From Salipiger sp. H15 (GTDB lineage Bacteria > Pseudomonadota > Alphaproteobacteria > Rhodobacterales > Rhodobacteraceae): 64,000 bases of DNA. Position 1 is the stretch's first letter. Each line of letters starts with the position of its first letter. The position numbers and the translations under genes were made by a program. Under the pieces are notes generated by a model that was not told the DNA's origin, ran no database searches, and worked only from the letters and a program-made list of their open reading frames with translations. Below are positions 36,198 through 46,788 of the stretch, piece after piece. The DNA is taken from contig NZ_CP123386.1 of NCBI RefSeq assembly GCF_040409955.1, forward strand, positions 248,001-312,000, in the 5' to 3' direction.

Positions 36198-36698
36198 TCA
36201 GTGGCCGTGGTGATCGTGCGGATCGTCGAGCGAGCCGTGGATGGCGAACTGCTCGAGCCCGGCGTCGCTGGCCTCGATCACCCGGTAGCTCTCGCGCACG
36301 CCGGCCTCGGTCAACTCGCGCGCGACGGTGAGCAGCGTGTTGGGCGCGTGGTCCTCGCAGAGCTCGACCATCTGCGCCAGTTCCTCCGCCGCGACCGGCC
36401 GCGCCGCCTCGACCGAGGGCGCGCCGTAGTAGGTGACGAAATGCTCGGCCAGCAGGTCGGTCAGCGCCTGCAGCTCGGCGGGTTCGGCATTGGTCACCGC
36501 GACGAAGGTCACCCGGCCGAAGGTCTCGAGCCCCAGCCAGCCGTTGGCGAAGGCCTGACGCGCCTTGCCGGTCAGGTCGCCCTCGGTCCAGTTGGAGAAC
36601 TCGAACCCGCCCGAGATGCACCATTCGCCGGTGCGCGCGGGCGAGGCGAAGACGCGGGTGTCGCTCTCGTCGAAATGGATGGCGCGGGCGAGCTTCAT
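36198..36698 (-). CDS. DUF6505-like protein
   Basis: 166 residues beginning MKLARAIHFDESDTRVF and ending in a His-rich tail (DDPHDHHGH). WCISGGFEFSNW and KARQAFANGWLGLETFGR are recognisable stretches of a small uncharacterised family found beside formate dehydrogenase genes. The start overlaps the ligase-like gene by 4 bp, so they are translationally coupled. The His tail suggests metal binding; function unknown. Confidence 0.75.
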   Translation of the reverse strand: MKLARAIHFDESDTRVFASPARTGEWCISGGFEFSNWTEGDLTGKARQAFANGWLGLETFGRVTFVAVTNAEPAELQALTDLLAEHFVTYYGAPSVEAARPVAAEELAQMVELCEDHAPNTLLTVARELTEAGVRESYRVIEASDAGLEQFAIHGSLDDPHDHHGH

Positions 36699-37401
36699 GG
36701 TGCGGGCTCCAGCAGCGTGGTGAGCGGTATGAGGTGGGTGGTCTCGCCGTGGCGGAGCAGCATGCCGAAGTCCTCGTCGACGCCGAGGAAGGTGCCCGAC
36801 AGGCCGCCCTGCGTGACCTCCTCGCCGATGTCCTGCGCCAGCGCGCGCCACTCGGCGTGCAGCGAGCGGCCGCCCTCGTCCTCCCAGCGGTTGACCCAGC
36901 TCAGCGTGTGCCGGGCCCAGGCCTCGAGCAGCGCAGGCGGCGAGACCTCGGCGCAGCCCTCGGCAAAGAGCGAGGTCTGGTCGGGCGTGTCGCCGGGGCG
37001 GTCGCTGGCGGGGATGAGCGGCAGGGTGAAGCCGATGACCAGCCAGTCCGGCACCTCGGCCGGATCGTCGGAGGCGGCCATGCAGCGGAAGCGCCCGCAG
37101 GCGGCGCCGTTCACCCGGATGCCGCCGTCCCAGCCAAGGTGCACCGCGACCTCGGGCGGGGCCATGACGCCAAGCGCGTTCTGGAAGCCGACGCCGCAGA
37201 GCGGCAGCATCGCCATGGCTTGCCCGAGCGGCACCTCGGGGGCGAAGACCAGCGCCCCCTCGAGCACGCCCGCGCTGATGCGGTAGGCCACGAGCCCGGC
37301 ATCGCAGCCCAGAAGGGCGCGCTGGCAGGCATGGTCGAAGGCATCGGTCGTCACCTCCTCGCCCCAGAGCAGGGGCGGGAAGGCAAGCTGCTCGGCGGCG
37401 C

Positions 37402-37405
<4 letters not shown>
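36695..37405 (-). CDS. Biotin/lipoate-protein ligase-like protein (DUF4444 type)
   Basis: 236 residues. N-terminal and central parts follow the BPL/LplA fold, including GWDGGIRVNGAACGRFRC, which corresponds to the ligase catalytic loop region with Gly-rich start. The C-terminal ~60 residues (LSGTFLGVDEDFGMLLRHG) resemble the BPL C-terminal/DUF4444 domain. It overlaps the Mrp gene and the DUF6505-like gene by 4 bp each. Its presence in an FDH operon suggests an activity other than housekeeping biotinylation. Acceptor unknown. Confidence 0.75.
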
Positions 37406-38466
<1,061 letters not shown>

Positions 38467-38469
38467 GGT

Positions 38470-38661
38470 TTACTCCTGTCCCTTGATCTCGCCCGTGACC
38501 TCGTGGGTCAGGCCGAGTTCCTCGATGGTGATCACGGCCTTCACCGCGAAAGTCTTCCCGGCGGTTTCATTGCCGCGCATGGCCTCCTCGATGGCCTGCT
38601 GCGAGGTTACCCCCACCTGCTTGAGGAACTTGCGCATGGACATGTTGAAATCGTCGCTCAT
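38470..38661 (-). CDS. DUF6494-like small protein
   Basis: 63 residues, MSDDFNMSMRKFLKQVGVTSQQAIEEAMRG at the N-terminus (quoted start only: helix with amphipathic pattern), followed by two beta-like strands around FAVKAVITIEELGL. Conserved-looking compact protein, 23 bp after the ferredoxin and 3 bp before mrp. Function unknown. Confidence 0.75.
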   Translation of the reverse strand: MSDDFNMSMRKFLKQVGVTSQQAIEEAMRGNETAGKTFAVKAVITIEELGLTHEVTGEIKGQE

Positions 38662-38684
38662 TCGGGCCTCCCTGTGGCTCTGGC

Positions 38685-40631
38685 TCAGTGATCGCGCCGC
38701 TTGCTGAGGTAGTCGTCCGTGGTCCGGGGACGCGGACGCTCGCCTGCGGCAAACGGGTTGTCCTGCGCATGGTACTGCGCATTCACCCGGCAGTCGTCAC
38801 ACATCTGGATCATCCGCAGCTTGTCGCCACTGAACATGGCGTGCGACTGGAGCTTTTCGGTGATGCGGTCAATGGTCGACTTCACCCCGAAGAGCGTGCC
38901 GCACTCGATGCAGGCAAAGGGCTCTTCCTCGTTGAGCACGCGCTGGCCAAGCGCCTCCTCGGTCAGCAGCAGGCGCGGCTCGTAGCTGATCGCGTCCTCG
39001 GGGCAGACGTTGGCGCAGAGCCCGCATTGCAGGCAGGCATCCTCCTGGAAGCGCAGCTGCGGCAGGTCCGGGTTGTCGCCAAGCGCGCCCGAGGGGCAGA
39101 GCGACACGCAGGAGAGGCAGAGCGTGCAGGCGTCGGTGTTCACCAGCACGGCGCCATAGGGCGCGCCCTCGGGCAGCGGCAGCGTCTCGGCACCGGGATG
39201 CAGCGCGCGGGCGGCCTGACGGGTGATCTGGCGGCGGGTGCCCATCGGGCGCACCGGGGTGGCGACCGGCGCGGGCGCCTCCTCGGCATAGAGCGCGGCG
39301 GACATGGCGTCGGGGTCGGAGGTCCGCAGCAGGGTGACCCGGCCGCCACCGGCGATCGCGTCCGACAGCGCCACCTGCGCCTCGAGCGCGGGCAGATCGG
39401 CGCCCGGCCCCGGCAGCACGGTCACCGAGGCGAACCCGGCGGCGAGGGCCGCCACGGTCTCGGCATGGCCGAAGGCGCCGATGGCGCGGATCTCCAGCGG
39501 AACCACGTCGGCGGGCAGCCCGTCGCCGTGGCGGGCAGAGAGCCGGATCATCTCGGCCCCATGCGCGTCGTGGACCATGAGGCGCGGCGCGTGTCCACCG
39601 GCGTCGAGGAAGGCCTTCGCGAGGGTCTGCACCCGGCGCATGGTCAGATCGACCGGCGGCGCGTCGTAGCTGATCGCCCCCGAGGGGCAGGCCGAGGAGC
39701 AGGCGCCGCAACCGGCGCAGATCATCGGGTCCACGGTCACGTGCTCGCCATCGGGCGAGATCGCGCCCGTGGGGCAGAGGTCGAGGCAGTTGGTGCAGCC
39801 GGTCTTGCCCGCCCGCGAATGCGCGCAGAGCAGCGCGTCGAGCCGCACGTAGAGCGGTTTCTCGAAGGTGCCCACAAGGTGCGAGGCGGCCATGATCGCG
39901 GCGGCGACGGCCTGCGGGCGGCCGGGATCGGCGCGCAGGTAGCCCTCGCGCTTCTCATGCGCCGGGAAGAGCGGCGGCTCGCGGCGCAGGTCGAGGATCA
40001 CGTCGCACTGCGACACGCCGCCGTCGCGCGGCTCGGTCAGGGTGAAGGCGCCGCGCCCGCCCGGCTCGACCTGCCGCAGCGCGTCGATCGTCACCTTGAA
40101 CTGGCCAAGCGCACCCTGCGCCTTGCGCAGGCGGCCGGCGATCATATCGAAGGCGCGGGTGTCGGGCATCTCGTCGGCGCTGTCGAGCAGCACCGTCACG
40201 CCGAGATGCGGGGCCAGCTGCTGCGCGGCCTCCAGCGCGACATCGGGCGCGCCAAGGACCAGGCACAGCCCCTCGGAGACCACGTCGAGTGTCTTTTCCG
40301 GCGCGGCGGGCAGCATGGCCTCGGCGGCGAGGGCGGACATTTTGGGTAGTTTGGACGCGCGGTCGGCGCTCCATCCGGCGCGGTCGCGCAGGTCGAGCAG
40401 CGGCGCGGGCTCCACCCCGAGCTCCTCGGCGAGGGCCTCGAAAGTGCGGCTCTCCTGGGTGCAGCAAAGGACGACATTCCCCTGCGTCAATCCCTTGGCA
40501 GCGCGCTCGATCTGGGCTGTGCAGAGCGCCTTGCAGGGCGGCGTGACCTCGAATCCCGTGGCTTTGGCAAGCGCCTCGGCTTCGATGGACTGCGTGCCCA
40601 TACAATCACATGTTATCAAGGTCTTGGTCAT
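38685..40631 (-). CDS. Multi-cluster 4Fe-4S ferredoxin-type protein
   Basis: 648 residues, soluble. Four [4Fe-4S] motifs in two pairs: TGCTNCLDLCPTGA with CAGCGACSSACPSG (~275-320), and CTLCLSCVSLCPSG with CLQCGLCANVCPED (~500-550). Additional CxxC pairs at CIECGTLFG and CDDCRVNA near the C-terminus, and Cys at CDCMG in the first 12 residues. Between cluster pairs is a flavodoxin-like/HdrA-like stretch (DVVPLEIRAIGAFGHAE). Leads the minus-strand operon and diverges from DUF3305. Likely an electron-transfer or cluster-assembly protein for FDH; exact role unknown. Confidence 0.85.
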   Translation of the reverse strand: MTKTLITCDCMGTQSIEAEALAKATGFEVTPPCKALCTAQIERAAKGLTQGNVVLCCTQESRTFEALAEELGVEPAPLLDLRDRAGWSADRASKLPKMSALAAEAMLPAAPEKTLDVVSEGLCLVLGAPDVALEAAQQLAPHLGVTVLLDSADEMPDTRAFDMIAGRLRKAQGALGQFKVTIDALRQVEPGGRGAFTLTEPRDGGVSQCDVILDLRREPPLFPAHEKREGYLRADPGRPQAVAAAIMAASHLVGTFEKPLYVRLDALLCAHSRAGKTGCTNCLDLCPTGAISPDGEHVTVDPMICAGCGACSSACPSGAISYDAPPVDLTMRRVQTLAKAFLDAGGHAPRLMVHDAHGAEMIRLSARHGDGLPADVVPLEIRAIGAFGHAETVAALAAGFASVTVLPGPGADLPALEAQVALSDAIAGGGRVTLLRTSDPDAMSAALYAEEAPAPVATPVRPMGTRRQITRQAARALHPGAETLPLPEGAPYGAVLVNTDACTLCLSCVSLCPSGALGDNPDLPQLRFQEDACLQCGLCANVCPEDAISYEPRLLLTEEALGQRVLNEEEPFACIECGTLFGVKSTIDRITEKLQSHAMFSGDKLRMIQMCDDCRVNAQYHAQDNPFAAGERPRPRTTDDYLSKRRDH

Positions 40632-40975
40632 GATTTCCTTCCTGGCGAACGGCGCCGGTCCGGGCCATTTTTCGCTCGGTTAGGGGTCTAGCTAGCCCCG
40701 ATTCGTACCCTCCGACAACTCAATTCCTCGGGCGGAAAGCCGCCGACGGGGGCCGGGACGAAGCGTCGCGGTGCGGGGTGATTCGCATGCCGCGCCGCGG
40801 CACGGTTCCAGAGCAAAAAAGTCAGATTGGACAGATTGTCCCTGCCGCATTTTGCCCCCCTGCATGGCTACCCAAAATGTCCATCATCGGCCCCAGAATA
40901 CCGCCGTGCACAGATTGGCCCTTCCCCGATGCGTCCTACCTGTTTCAATCACGGTGGGAGGAAGGATACATCACT
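40632..40975. promoter_or_regulatory. 344-bp divergent promoter region of the FDH island
   Basis: Lies between the ferredoxin gene and the DUF3305 gene. An open frame runs through 40778-40975, but its translation is low-complexity and the DUF3305 domain starts later, so I treat it as noncoding. It contains a perfect dyad GGACA-GAT-TGTCC at 40829-40841, a candidate regulator site, and no clear sigma-54 promoter. Confidence 0.45.
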
Positions 40976-41539
40976 GTGACAGGTCATCCGAGCACCGATC
41001 AATTCATGCCCGTGGGCGTGGTCCTGCGCCGTACTCCCGGTGTCACCCGTTGGGCCAAGTGGGCCTGGCGGGCCGTTGCCGTGCTGCCCGGTGCCGGCCC
41101 GGCCGACTGGCGCGAGCTGCGCCGCGAGGGCGAGGCCGTCGAGTATCACGCCGCCACCCTCTCGCTCGAGCTCTACCGCGCCGAGACCGAGGCTTACCTG
41201 CACGGAATCACCGCCCGCGAGCCCTCGGTCTACGTCGTCATGCGCAAGACCCTCGGCGAGCGCCCCTTCGAGATCGTGCTGATCACCGCCTCGCCCTACG
41301 AGGCGCAGGACTACTGCGACAGCGGCGAGGACGTCGTCGAGAAGGTGCCGATGCCCGCCGGCTTGCTGGCCTGGGTCGGCGATTTCGTCGAGCGCTACCA
41401 CGAGGACGAAGAATTCGTGAAACGCCGCCGGGATCGTGCCAAGGTGGACGGCAAGCAGGACGGCATCGGCGATCCGCGCATCTCCAAGCCCGCGGACATC
41501 TACGCCTCGCCCGCCCTGAAGAGAGGGAGGCTGCAGTGA
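40976..41539 (+). CDS. DUF3305 family protein
   Basis: 187 residues from a GTG at 40976, chosen because GGAGGAAGG lies 10 nt upstream and the domain begins right after (MPVGVVLRRTPGVTRWAKW). Family members are small proteins next to formate dehydrogenase genes; the fold here is mostly beta (EYHAATLSLELYRAETEAY, EPSVYVVMRKT). Stop overlaps the DUF3306 start by 4 bp. No catalytic motif seen. Probable FDH assembly factor by context. Confidence 0.8.
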   Translation: MTGHPSTDQFMPVGVVLRRTPGVTRWAKWAWRAVAVLPGAGPADWRELRREGEAVEYHAATLSLELYRAETEAYLHGITAREPSVYVVMRKTLGERPFEIVLITASPYEAQDYCDSGEDVVEKVPMPAGLLAWVGDFVERYHEDEEFVKRRRDRAKVDGKQDGIGDPRISKPADIYASPALKRGRLQ

Positions 41540-42174
41540 AGGATTTCTGGTCCCGCAGGAAGGCCGCCGTCGAGGCCGAGACCCGCGCCGAGGAAGAGGC
41601 GCAGGAGACCGCGCGCCGCGCCGAGACCGAGGCCCAGCTTGCCGAGCGCAGCGACGAGGAGCTGCTGGCCGAGGCCGGGCTGCCCGTCCCCGAAGAGATC
41701 ACCGACGGCGAGATGGTGCGCAAGTTCCTGCAGTCGCAGCTGCCCAAGCGGCTGAAGAACCGCGCCCTGCGCGCGCTCTGGCGCTCGAACCCGGTGCTGG
41801 CCTGCCTTGACGGCCTGAACGACTACGACACCGATTTCACCGGCGTGACGCCCGCCTCCGAGTTCCGCACCACCTACCAGGTCGGCAAGGGGCTGCTGGC
41901 GCATCTCGAGCACATCGCAGCGCCGAAGCCCGAGACCTTGAGCGTCGCCGAGGAGGAGCCCGCCGAGGAGCCGCATGGGATCGCCGACGCCGGCACCGCC
42001 TCGATCCGCGTGCCCGAGACGCTTGGCCCGACCATCGAGGCGCAGCCGGTGATCCCGCCGCTGCAGCCCGCCGAGCCGCAGGCGGCAGAGACCGCCCAAC
42101 TTGACCCCGAGCCCGAGGAAAGCGCGCTGCCCGCCAGTTCGCGCCGCATGCGCTTTTCCTTCGACGCCAGCTGA
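41536..42174 (+). CDS. DUF3306 family protein
   Basis: 212 residues from a GTG at 41536 preceded by GGGAGG. N-terminal FWSRRKAAVEAE and a charged coiled-coil-like segment (~10-55, many Glu/Ala/Arg), a conserved middle with RKFLQSQLPKRLKNRALRALWRSNP and LDGLNDYDTDF, then a Pro/Glu-rich, probably disordered C-terminus. Its stop overlaps the chaperone start by one base. Always linked to DUF3305 and FDH in my knowledge of the family; function unknown. Confidence 0.82.
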   Translation: MKDFWSRRKAAVEAETRAEEEAQETARRAETEAQLAERSDEELLAEAGLPVPEEITDGEMVRKFLQSQLPKRLKNRALRALWRSNPVLACLDGLNDYDTDFTGVTPASEFRTTYQVGKGLLAHLEHIAAPKPETLSVAEEEPAEEPHGIADAGTASIRVPETLGPTIEAQPVIPPLQPAEPQAAETAQLDPEPEESALPASSRRMRFSFDAS

Positions 42175-42815
42175 TGACGGACGAGACCCACATGACCGCA
42201 GCCGCCCAGACCGCAGCCCAGACCGCCCCGAAGATCGCCGAGGAGGATCGCCTGCGGGCCGATCTCTACAACTTCCTCGGCCTGATCCTCGCCCGGCCCG
42301 CCGACCAGGGGCTGATCGACCTGACCGCCGGGCTGACCGGCGACGCCACCCCGATCGGCGAGGCGGTGACCACGCTGGCCAAGGTGGCGAAGATCTCGAA
42401 GCCGAAGGCGGTGGAAAGCGAGTACAACCGGCTGTTCATCGGCCTCGGCCGCGGCGAGCTGCTGCCCTATGCCTCCTACTACCTGACGGGATTCCTCAAC
42501 GAGAAGCCGCTGGCGCAGCTGCGCCAGGACATGACCGCGCGCGGCCTTGCCCGCGCCGAGAACGTCTTCGAGCCCGAGGACAACATTGCGAGCCTCATGG
42601 AGATGATGGGCGCGATGATCACCGGCCGCTTCGGCACGCCGGCCTCGGTCGGCCAGCAGAAGAGCTTCTTCAACAAGCACATCGCCCCCTGGGCGAGCCA
42701 TTTCTATTCGGATCTCGAAGGCGCCAAGAACTCGGTCTTCTACGCCCCGGTCGGCCGTCTTGGCCGGGCCTTCATGGAGATCGAGACCGAAGCCTTCCGG
42801 ATGAGCGCGGAGTGA
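42174..42815 (+). CDS. TorD/DmsD-family redox enzyme maturation chaperone
   Basis: 213 residues, all-helical TorD-like fold: LRADLYNFLGLILARPAD near residue 30, VESEYNRLFIGLGRGELLPYASYYLTG near 85-110, and AFMEIETEAF at the end. Such chaperones bind the Tat signal of molybdo-enzymes and hold the apoprotein for cofactor insertion. The client should be the Tat-exported FDH alpha subunit three genes downstream. Confidence 0.87.
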   Translation: MTDETHMTAAAQTAAQTAPKIAEEDRLRADLYNFLGLILARPADQGLIDLTAGLTGDATPIGEAVTTLAKVAKISKPKAVESEYNRLFIGLGRGELLPYASYYLTGFLNEKPLAQLRQDMTARGLARAENVFEPEDNIASLMEMMGAMITGRFGTPASVGQQKSFFNKHIAPWASHFYSDLEGAKNSVFYAPVGRLGRAFMEIETEAFRMSAE

Positions 42816-42863
42816 TCCGCAGAAGGGCGGGCAACCGCCATAACTGAGAGAGGAGGTCTCTCG

Positions 42864-43058
42864 ATGACGAGGAAAGACGAGGAGGCGACCAGCCGCCGCG
42901 ACTTCCTGAAACTGGCCTCGACGGCAGCGCCGCTCGCGGCGGTCGCCGTGGCGACCAGCACCGGGACCGAGGCGGAAGCCGCCGAGCCCGACCTGACGTC
43001 GAACAAGATGCAGGACACCGCGCACACCCGCGCCTACTACGCCGCCGCCCGGTTCTGA
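42864..43058 (+). CDS. Formate dehydrogenase-region Tat signal peptide protein
   Basis: 64 residues. Twin-arginine motif TSRRDFLKLAS near residues 9-19, hydrophobic stretch with Ala-rich c-region (AAPLAAVAVATST), and a short polar tail ending YYAAARF. Matches the small formate_TAT family found before FDH genes. Most of the protein is its export signal; possible small partner or assembly factor of the FDH. Confidence 0.85.
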   Translation: MTRKDEEATSRRDFLKLASTAAPLAAVAVATSTGTEAEAAEPDLTSNKMQDTAHTRAYYAAARF

Positions 43059-43182
43059 CCGGACGAGGCACTTCCCGCCGAGGACGACTGGTTGCGTGAC
43101 GCCCGACTGTCCAAGGCACCCGATCAACACCAAGCAAGCCAGGCACCATGCGGGGGCCTAGCGCGCAATGGGAGAGAGAAAC

Positions 43183-46161
43183 ATGTTGAGGAAAAAGACC
43201 AACGGGGTTGCGCGACGCCCCCAGCGGGCAAGTATCCTTTCCGAGGTGGCCAACACCTCGGTTGACCGTCGCGCCTTCCTGCGCGGGTCCGGTCTGGCGA
43301 TCGGCGGCCTCGCGGCCGTGGCCGCCACCGGCGGTACGATCACCCAGGCCACCGCGGCCACCGCCACCGGCGGCGAGATCAAGACGGTCAAGTCCGTCTG
43401 CACCCACTGCTCGGTCGGCTGTACCGTGATGGCAGAGGTGCAGGGCGGCGTCTGGATCGGGCAGGAGCCCGGCTGGGACAGCCCGTTCAACCTTGGCTCG
43501 CACTGCGCCAAGGGCGCCTCGGTGCGCGAGCACGCGCATGGCGAGCGCCGCCTGAAGTATCCCATGAAGAAGGTGGGCGGCGAATGGCAGCGCATCTCCT
43601 GGGAGCAGGCGATCAACGAGATCGGCGACCAGATGCTGTCGATCCGCGACAGCTCCGGCCCTGACTCGGTCTACTGGCTCGGCTCGGCCAAGCACAGCAA
43701 CGAGCAGGCCTACCTGTTCCGCAAGTTCGCCGCCTACTGGGGCACGAACAACGTGGATCACCAGGCTCGGATCTGCCACTCGACCACCGTTGCGGGTGTT
43801 GCGAACACATGGGGCTACGGCGCCATGACCAACTCCTACAACGACATCCACAATTCCAAGGCGATCTTCATCATCGGCGGCAACCCGGCCGAGGCGCACC
43901 CCGTCTCGCTGCAGCACGTGCTGAAGGCCAAGGAACAGAACAACGCACCGCTGATCGTCTGCGACCCGCGCTTCACCCGCACCGCCGCCCACGCGGACGA
44001 ATACGTGCGGTTCCGTCCGGGGTCGGACGTGGCGCTGGTCTGGGGCCTGCTGTGGCACATCTTCGAGAACGGCTGGGAGGACAAGGACTTCATCCGCAGC
44101 CGCGTCTGGGGGATGGACCAGATCCGTCCCGAGGTCGCCAAGTGGACCCCCGACGAGGTCGAGCGGGTGACCGGCGTTCCGGGCAGCCAGCTCGAGCGCG
44201 TCGCGCGGACGCTGGTCAACAACCGTCCGGGCACCGTGATCTGGTGCATGGGCGGCACCCAGCACACCAACGGCAACAACAACACCCGCGCCTACTGCAT
44301 CCTGCAGCTCGCGCTGGGGAACATGGGCGTCTCCGGCGGCGGCACCAACATCTTCCGCGGCCATGACAACGTGCAGGGCGCGACCGACCTCGGCGTTCTC
44401 GCCGACACGCTGCCGGGCTACTACGGCCTGACCGCGGGGGCCTGGGCCCACTGGGCCCGCGTCTGGGAGGAAGACCTCGACTGGCTCAAGTCCCGCTTTG
44501 CCACGCTGAAAGGCAAGGACGGCAAGGACAAGGCGATGATCGAGCTCACCGGCATCCCGGTGTCGCGCTGGATCGACGGCGTGCTCGAGGCCAAGGAGAA
44601 CCTCGAACAGCCCGACAACACCCGCGCGATGGTGTTCTGGGGCCACGCCCCGAACTCGCAGACCCGCCTCAAGGAAATGAAGACGGCGATGGAGAAGCTC
44701 GACCTCCTGGTCGTGGTGGACCCCTATCCGACCGTCTCGGCCGTCCTGCACGACCGGACCGACAACACCTACCTGCTGCCGGCCTCGACCCAGTTCGAGA
44801 CCTCCGGCTCGGTGACCGCGTCGAACCGTTCGCTGCAATGGCGTGACAAGGTGGTGGAGCCGCTCTTCGAGTCGCTGCCCGACCACATCATCATGCACAA
44901 GTTCGCCACCAAGTTCGGCTTTGCGGATCGCATGTTCCGCAACATCGAGGTGAATGGCGAGGAGCCGCTGATCGAGGACCTGACCCGCGAGTTCAACAAG
45001 GGCATGTGGACCGTGGGCTACACCGGCCAGTCGCCGGAACGGCTCAAGATGCACATGGCCAACCAGCACACCTTCGACCGCACAACGCTGCGCGCCGTCG
45101 GTGGCCCGGCGGATGGCGACTTCTACGGCATGCCGTGGCCCTGCTGGGGCACGCCCGAGATGAACCACCCGGGCTCGGCCAACCTCTACGACCTGTCGCT
45201 GCACGTGAAGGACGGCGGCCTGCCGTTCCGCGCCCGCTACGGCGTGGAATACGAGGGGCAGAACCTGCTGGCCGAGGGCTCGTACACCGTCGGCTCCGAG
45301 ATCGAGGACGGCTATCCCGAGTTCACCATGCAGATGCTGATCGACATGGGCTGGGACAAGGATCTGACGGCCTACGAGCGGGGCATGATCGAATGGGTGG
45401 CCGGCTACATCAAGGAGCGGCCGAGCACCGACACCGAGGTCGGCGAGCAGTCGCAGACCGGGCCCTACCCTTCGGACTTCGCCGAACAGATCGGCGGCGT
45501 GAACTGGAAGACCGACCTTTCGGGCGGCATCCAGCGCGTGGCGATCCTGCATGGCTGCGCCCCCTACGGCAACGCCAAGGCCCGCTGCGTGGTCTGGACC
45601 TTCCCGGATCCGATCCCGCTGCACCGCGAGCCGCTCTACACCAGCCGGCGCGACCTGGTGGCCGACTACCCGACCTACGAGGACAAGTCCTTCTGGCGGG
45701 TGCCGACCCTCTACGCGTCGATCCAGAAGAACGACTTCTCGAAGGACTACCCGATCATCCTCACCTCCGGCCGACTGGTCGAATACGAGGGTGGCGGCGA
45801 CGAGACGCGGTCCAACCCGTGGCTCGCCGAGCTTCAGCAGAACATGTTCATCGAGATCAACCCGCGCGACGCCAACAACCTCGGCGTGCGTGACGGGGCG
45901 GATGTCTGGGTCGAGGGCCCCGAGGGCGGCAGGATCAAGGTCATGGCCATGGTCACGCCGCGGGTGGGCGAGGGCGTCGCCTTCATGCCCTTCCACTTCG
46001 GCGGCTATTTCGAGGGGCAGGACCTGCGCTCGAAATATCCCGACGGGGCGGACCCGATCGTGCTCGGCGAATCCACCAACACCGCGCAGACCTATGGCTA
46101 CGACTCCGTCACGCAGATGCAGGAGACCAAGGCCACACTCTGCAAGATCATGCCGGCGTAA
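43183..46161 (+). CDS. fdhA: Periplasmic formate dehydrogenase alpha subunit (FdhA/FdnG type)
   Basis: 992 residues. Tat signal DRRAFLRGSGLAIGG (residues ~28-42), then [4Fe-4S] Cys73/76/80 and Cys ~108 (CTHCSVGC, GSHCAKG), molybdopterin core, and the metal-ligand cysteine in ARICHSTTVAG near residue 198 where selenocysteine enzymes have Sec. C-terminal dinucleotide-binding domain contains GRLVEYEGGGDE. Start at 43183 is preferred because GGAGAGAGAA lies 2-5 nt before it; an ATG at 43168 is possible. Oxidises formate outside the cytoplasm, passing electrons through FdhB to the cytochrome b. Mo or W is not decided by sequence; the nearby Tup transporter favours W as an option. Confidence 0.95.
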   Translation: MLRKKTNGVARRPQRASILSEVANTSVDRRAFLRGSGLAIGGLAAVAATGGTITQATAATATGGEIKTVKSVCTHCSVGCTVMAEVQGGVWIGQEPGWDSPFNLGSHCAKGASVREHAHGERRLKYPMKKVGGEWQRISWEQAINEIGDQMLSIRDSSGPDSVYWLGSAKHSNEQAYLFRKFAAYWGTNNVDHQARICHSTTVAGVANTWGYGAMTNSYNDIHNSKAIFIIGGNPAEAHPVSLQHVLKAKEQNNAPLIVCDPRFTRTAAHADEYVRFRPGSDVALVWGLLWHIFENGWEDKDFIRSRVWGMDQIRPEVAKWTPDEVERVTGVPGSQLERVARTLVNNRPGTVIWCMGGTQHTNGNNNTRAYCILQLALGNMGVSGGGTNIFRGHDNVQGATDLGVLADTLPGYYGLTAGAWAHWARVWEEDLDWLKSRFATLKGKDGKDKAMIELTGIPVSRWIDGVLEAKENLEQPDNTRAMVFWGHAPNSQTRLKEMKTAMEKLDLLVVVDPYPTVSAVLHDRTDNTYLLPASTQFETSGSVTASNRSLQWRDKVVEPLFESLPDHIIMHKFATKFGFADRMFRNIEVNGEEPLIEDLTREFNKGMWTVGYTGQSPERLKMHMANQHTFDRTTLRAVGGPADGDFYGMPWPCWGTPEMNHPGSANLYDLSLHVKDGGLPFRARYGVEYEGQNLLAEGSYTVGSEIEDGYPEFTMQMLIDMGWDKDLTAYERGMIEWVAGYIKERPSTDTEVGEQSQTGPYPSDFAEQIGGVNWKTDLSGGIQRVAILHGCAPYGNAKARCVVWTFPDPIPLHREPLYTSRRDLVADYPTYEDKSFWRVPTLYASIQKNDFSKDYPIILTSGRLVEYEGGGDETRSNPWLAELQQNMFIEINPRDANNLGVRDGADVWVEGPEGGRIKVMAMVTPRVGEGVAFMPFHFGGYFEGQDLRSKYPDGADPIVLGESTNTAQTYGYDSVTQMQETKATLCKIMPA

Positions 46162-46173
46162 GGAGAGCGAGAC

Positions 46174-46767
46174 ATGGCACGAGCTAAATTCCTCTGCGAT
46201 GCCGAGCGCTGCATCGAGTGCAACGCCTGCGTCACCGCGTGCAAGAACGAGCACGAGGTGCCGTGGGGCATCAACCGCAGGCGGGTGGTGACCATCCAGG
46301 ACGGCCAGCCGGGCGAACGCTCGATCTCGGTCGCCTGCATGCACTGCTCGGACGCGCCCTGCATGGCCGTGTGCCCGGTGGACTGCTTCTACCAGACCGA
46401 AGAAGGTGTGGTGCTGCACTCCAAGGACCTGTGCATCGGCTGCGGCTACTGCTTCTACGCGTGCCCCTTCGGCGCGCCGCAGTACCCGCAGGCGGGCAAC
46501 TTCGGCAGCCGCGGCAAGATGGACAAGTGCACCTTCTGCAACGGCGGCCCGGAAGAGAACAACTCCGCGGCCGAGTTCCAGAAATACGGGCGCAACCGGA
46601 TCGCCGAGGGCAAGCTGCCCATCTGCGCCGAGATGTGCTCGACCAAGGCCCTGCTGGCAGGTGACGGCGACCAGGTGTCGGCGATCTACCGCGAGCGCGT
46701 GGTGGCCCGCGGCTTCGGCTCGGGCGCCTGGGGCTGGGGCACCGCCTACGACGAAAAGGCCAACTGA
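46174..46767 (+). CDS. fdhB: Formate dehydrogenase iron-sulfur beta subunit
   Basis: 197 residues with four [4Fe-4S] motifs: CIECNACVTACKNE, CMHCSDAPCMAVCPVD, CIGCGYCFYACPFG and CTFCNGG with CAEMC. Electron conduit between alpha subunit and cytochrome b. It lacks the C-terminal transmembrane helix and extra length of the E. coli FdnH type (~290 residues), so it should be held at the membrane by the gamma subunit only. Confidence 0.95.
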   Translation: MARAKFLCDAERCIECNACVTACKNEHEVPWGINRRRVVTIQDGQPGERSISVACMHCSDAPCMAVCPVDCFYQTEEGVVLHSKDLCIGCGYCFYACPFGAPQYPQAGNFGSRGKMDKCTFCNGGPEENNSAAEFQKYGRNRIAEGKLPICAEMCSTKALLAGDGDQVSAIYRERVVARGFGSGAWGWGTAYDEKAN

Positions 46768-46788
46768 GCCGCACGCACACCCAAGGAC

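Noticed and set aside
40778..40975. N-terminal extension of the DUF3305 gene
   Set aside because: The DUF3305 domain begins after the GTG at 40976, which has a strong ribosome binding site; the upstream part looks like promoter DNA.
40632..40975. Sigma-54 promoter for the FDH operon
   Set aside because: No GG-N10-GC element with adequate flanks on either strand, and the local response regulator lacks GAFTGA.
43770..43790. Selenocysteine in periplasmic FDH
   Set aside because: The position carries a Cys codon (ICHS); no in-frame TGA or SECIS-like need.
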